Shown piece by piece: positions 62,646 to 64,000 of a stretch of 64,000 nt of DNA (position 1 is the stretch's first letter; every line of letters starts with the position of its first letter). Made by a program: the position numbers and the translations under genes. The notes beneath the pieces were generated by a model that did not search any database, was not told where the DNA came from, and saw nothing but the letters and a program-made list of their open reading frames with translations. Location: NCBI RefSeq assembly GCF_964275005.1, contig NC_092705.1, positions 6,064,641-6,128,640 on the forward strand, in the 5' to 3' direction. This DNA comes from Diadema setosum (Eukaryota > Echinodermata > Echinoidea > Diadematoida > Diadematidae).

Positions 62646-63548
62646 TGTTCACTGCTTCTCTTGGGGGCCCTGTAATTGGCAAAACGACACTTCAAGTAAG
62701 TCCATTTCCATTTCTGTGATTTAGGAATACTTCACTGATTTCAGAAGATTTTGCCCGATAATCGCAGTACATAATACATATTACGATAAATCGGTATATT
62801 GCGCATATATTTCGGTTGAGTTTCGTCATGGCTGACAGTCATATCAACTCAAACAATCTGTTTTAATAATGATTTTGTATAGTGATAATGTTGATAGGAA
62901 CATGAGGCTACTGATGCAACTCTAAATAAAACACTTGGAGATATACAGCTTTAAGAATTCTTTATTTATTCAAACTCTCTTCACAGAAGGAATAATAATT
63001 GTAGACAATATCATTTGCTTTTATACTGCCCGTGAGCCATGATTTCCTCTCCTTTTATACTGAACAGATTAATCCTTAAAAGGCTGAGTGATTTATTGCA
63101 CTGACTCTTTCTGAAGTTGGTTTGGTTTGATTTTGACTTGTTGCAAAAGGCACAGTATACGTCATATTGTGCCTTGGTCTCGAGTTTTGTTTTGTTTTGT
63201 TTTTCCTCTTAATTATATATAATATAGCAGTGTAGGTTCACCTAGGTAGACAATTAGGTCTTCCAATTTTTTTTTATTCTTTTCTGGAACAGTTATTCTC
63301 CTGTTCATCTTATTCACTGGCTGATGGTCAGCTCTTACTTTTTCAAACTTACAGTATAATATCTGCGTGACTTGGTGTTGGAGTTTAAATCCTCAGTGCT
63401 TGCAAGCAATGTCCAAGCTTACATCAATTTGATTTCTATTTCTGCGTATGCACATGTAGTTGAGGAAAGCGAAACTTGTTTTCGTTGTTTTCTGGTTCTG
63501 GAATCCTTTTCACCATTGTCCAATGAATATCAATATCACTGTTCTCAT

Positions 63549-64000
63549 TTAGTTGTTGTAACCTCTGCGATGATTGTGAGGGTAATGCATATGCTCATGG
63601 CATCGTCGTATTGTCATCGGTGGGCGTGGTCTAGAGTGTGGCTGTGGAGGGATGCTGTGAGGGGGCCAAGCCCTGTTTGGAGGTCTTCGGTTGTCCATAT
63701 GGTTGGCTGGAGGACGCCCCCAGTGTTGACCGACGTTGCCCTGTATCAACGTAAGAAAGAAGTTTTACAGTTACATGCTTTTGGTGAACGTAAATGAGAT
63801 TGTCACCTTTCTAGAGACAGCGGGCTTAGGCGACCGTTTTAAACTTTATAAGCAATAATCTTAACTTTGATGCATTTTGTCAGCTGCATTAGGGCCATTC
63901 TCATTGATGAAATTGGTAAGCACAAGCAGGGATAATGTATGGCAACCAAGTGCAAGTTACAATCAATGCATCACCTGGCTATTGGAATGCAGTAGATTTG
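63549..64000 (-). CDS. Copy D: 3' end of a fourth paralogue (partial)
   Basis: Exon 17 (63549-63740) encodes the same GNVGQHWGRPPANHMDN… His/Pro/Arg-rich tail ending RRGYNN, with its acceptor intact. The last 26 nt of exon 16 (63975-64000) reach the window edge, reading NLLHSNSQ before the GTGATG donor. The rest of the gene lies beyond the window. Nothing visible suggests damage. Confidence 0.8.

Larger units (their letters stand above)
60384..63548. other. Spacer between copies C and D
   Basis: The part to about 61700 is nearly identical to the flank of copy A, including the purine tract (61015-61175) and CRE-like motif (60742-60749). From about 61850 it resembles the left end of the array (29985-30500), not the B and C spacers. 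A (TTCA/TTTA)n microsatellite lies at about 62497-62645. TTTATT at about 62962 is the candidate polyadenylation signal of D on the minus strand. No other gene is supportable. Confidence 0.6.
29985..64000. repeat. Tandem array of about 10-11.4 kb gene units (three full, one partial)
   Basis: Matching landmarks repeat in the same order and orientation. The last-exon stop is at 31508, 41813, 53205 and 63549, and the exon 1 ATG is at 39064, 50897 and 60332. Unit spacing is about 10.3, 11.4 and 10.3 kb; the middle one is longer mainly because of a 2.07-kb insertion in B. Homology at the left begins near 29985, where 'gagttacaggaaca…catactgatgcagcttta' matches about 61852 onward. The right end lies outside the window. 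Confidence 0.92.

Noticed and set aside
1-64000. Retroviral or LTR-type elements, Polintons, or toxin genes
   Set aside because: No reverse transcriptase, integrase, capsid or envelope-like coding sequence and no long terminal direct repeats were recognised. The mobile elements seen are DNA-type MITEs and short retroposed pieces.

Overview
The window is animal nuclear DNA: AT-rich, with small exons, long introns, long 3' untranslated regions and many foldback transposons. The protein matches (TAF6 and SPCS2, both close to vertebrate forms) and the repeat types (TTAA-flanked foldback elements, a 'cataaagctgttcgtaa'-type palindromic MITE, a hAT-like MITE) suggest a marine deuterostome invertebrate, most likely an echinoderm such as a sea urchin. 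That assignment is an inference from remembered family features, not a database result.

Left third (1-16.2 kb). The last two coding exons of SPCS2 (signal peptidase complex subunit 2) lie on the plus strand. The intron before the first of these exons appears to end in AC with a U12-like branch site. Next come a long 3' UTR and a repeat-rich intergenic stretch. A minus-strand gene for a small protein with an N-terminal CAP-Gly domain follows (8.8-13.6 kb, one exon not found). Its non-coding first exon (ending at 14814) faces TAF6 across a probable bidirectional promoter near 15.1-15.5 kb.

Middle (16.2-29.8 kb). A complete 13-coding-exon TAF6 gene (about 670 residues; TFIID/SAGA subunit) is on the plus strand. 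Every junction keeps the reading frame. Transposons sit in two introns and twice in its 3' UTR.

Right half (about 30-64 kb). This is a tandem array of a gene I do not recognise, on the minus strand: three full units (A 31.5-39.1, B 41.8-50.9, C 53.2-60.3 kb) and the 3' end of a fourth (D). I reconstructed the gene exon by exon: 17 exons and about 727 residues in copy A. Exon 1 encodes a consensus N-myristoylation start followed by Cys-Cys. Exons 4-15 are twelve consecutive 63-nt phase-0 exons. Eleven of them each encode an amphipathic helix whose hydrophobic spacing (L-x3-A-x2-I/F-V/L-x2-V-Y/L-x2-V) equals that of A-kinase anchoring protein (AKAP) helices that bind the PKA regulatory subunit. 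A large exon with acidic and proline-rich segments (including PPPY) and a His/Pro/Arg-rich last exon follow. My reading is a lipid-anchored protein carrying an array of AKAP-like docking helices; this is inferred from sequence pattern only.

The three units show array evolution in progress. A and C look intact. B has lost one helix exon, carries an in-frame stop in exon 16 and hosts a 2-kb transposon with a second element nested inside it. A has a TTAA-flanked MITE whose empty site is visible in B and C. C is a mosaic of A-like and B-like blocks, which points to gene conversion or unequal crossover. I saw no retrovirus- or LTR-type element, CRISPR array or intact tRNA gene.
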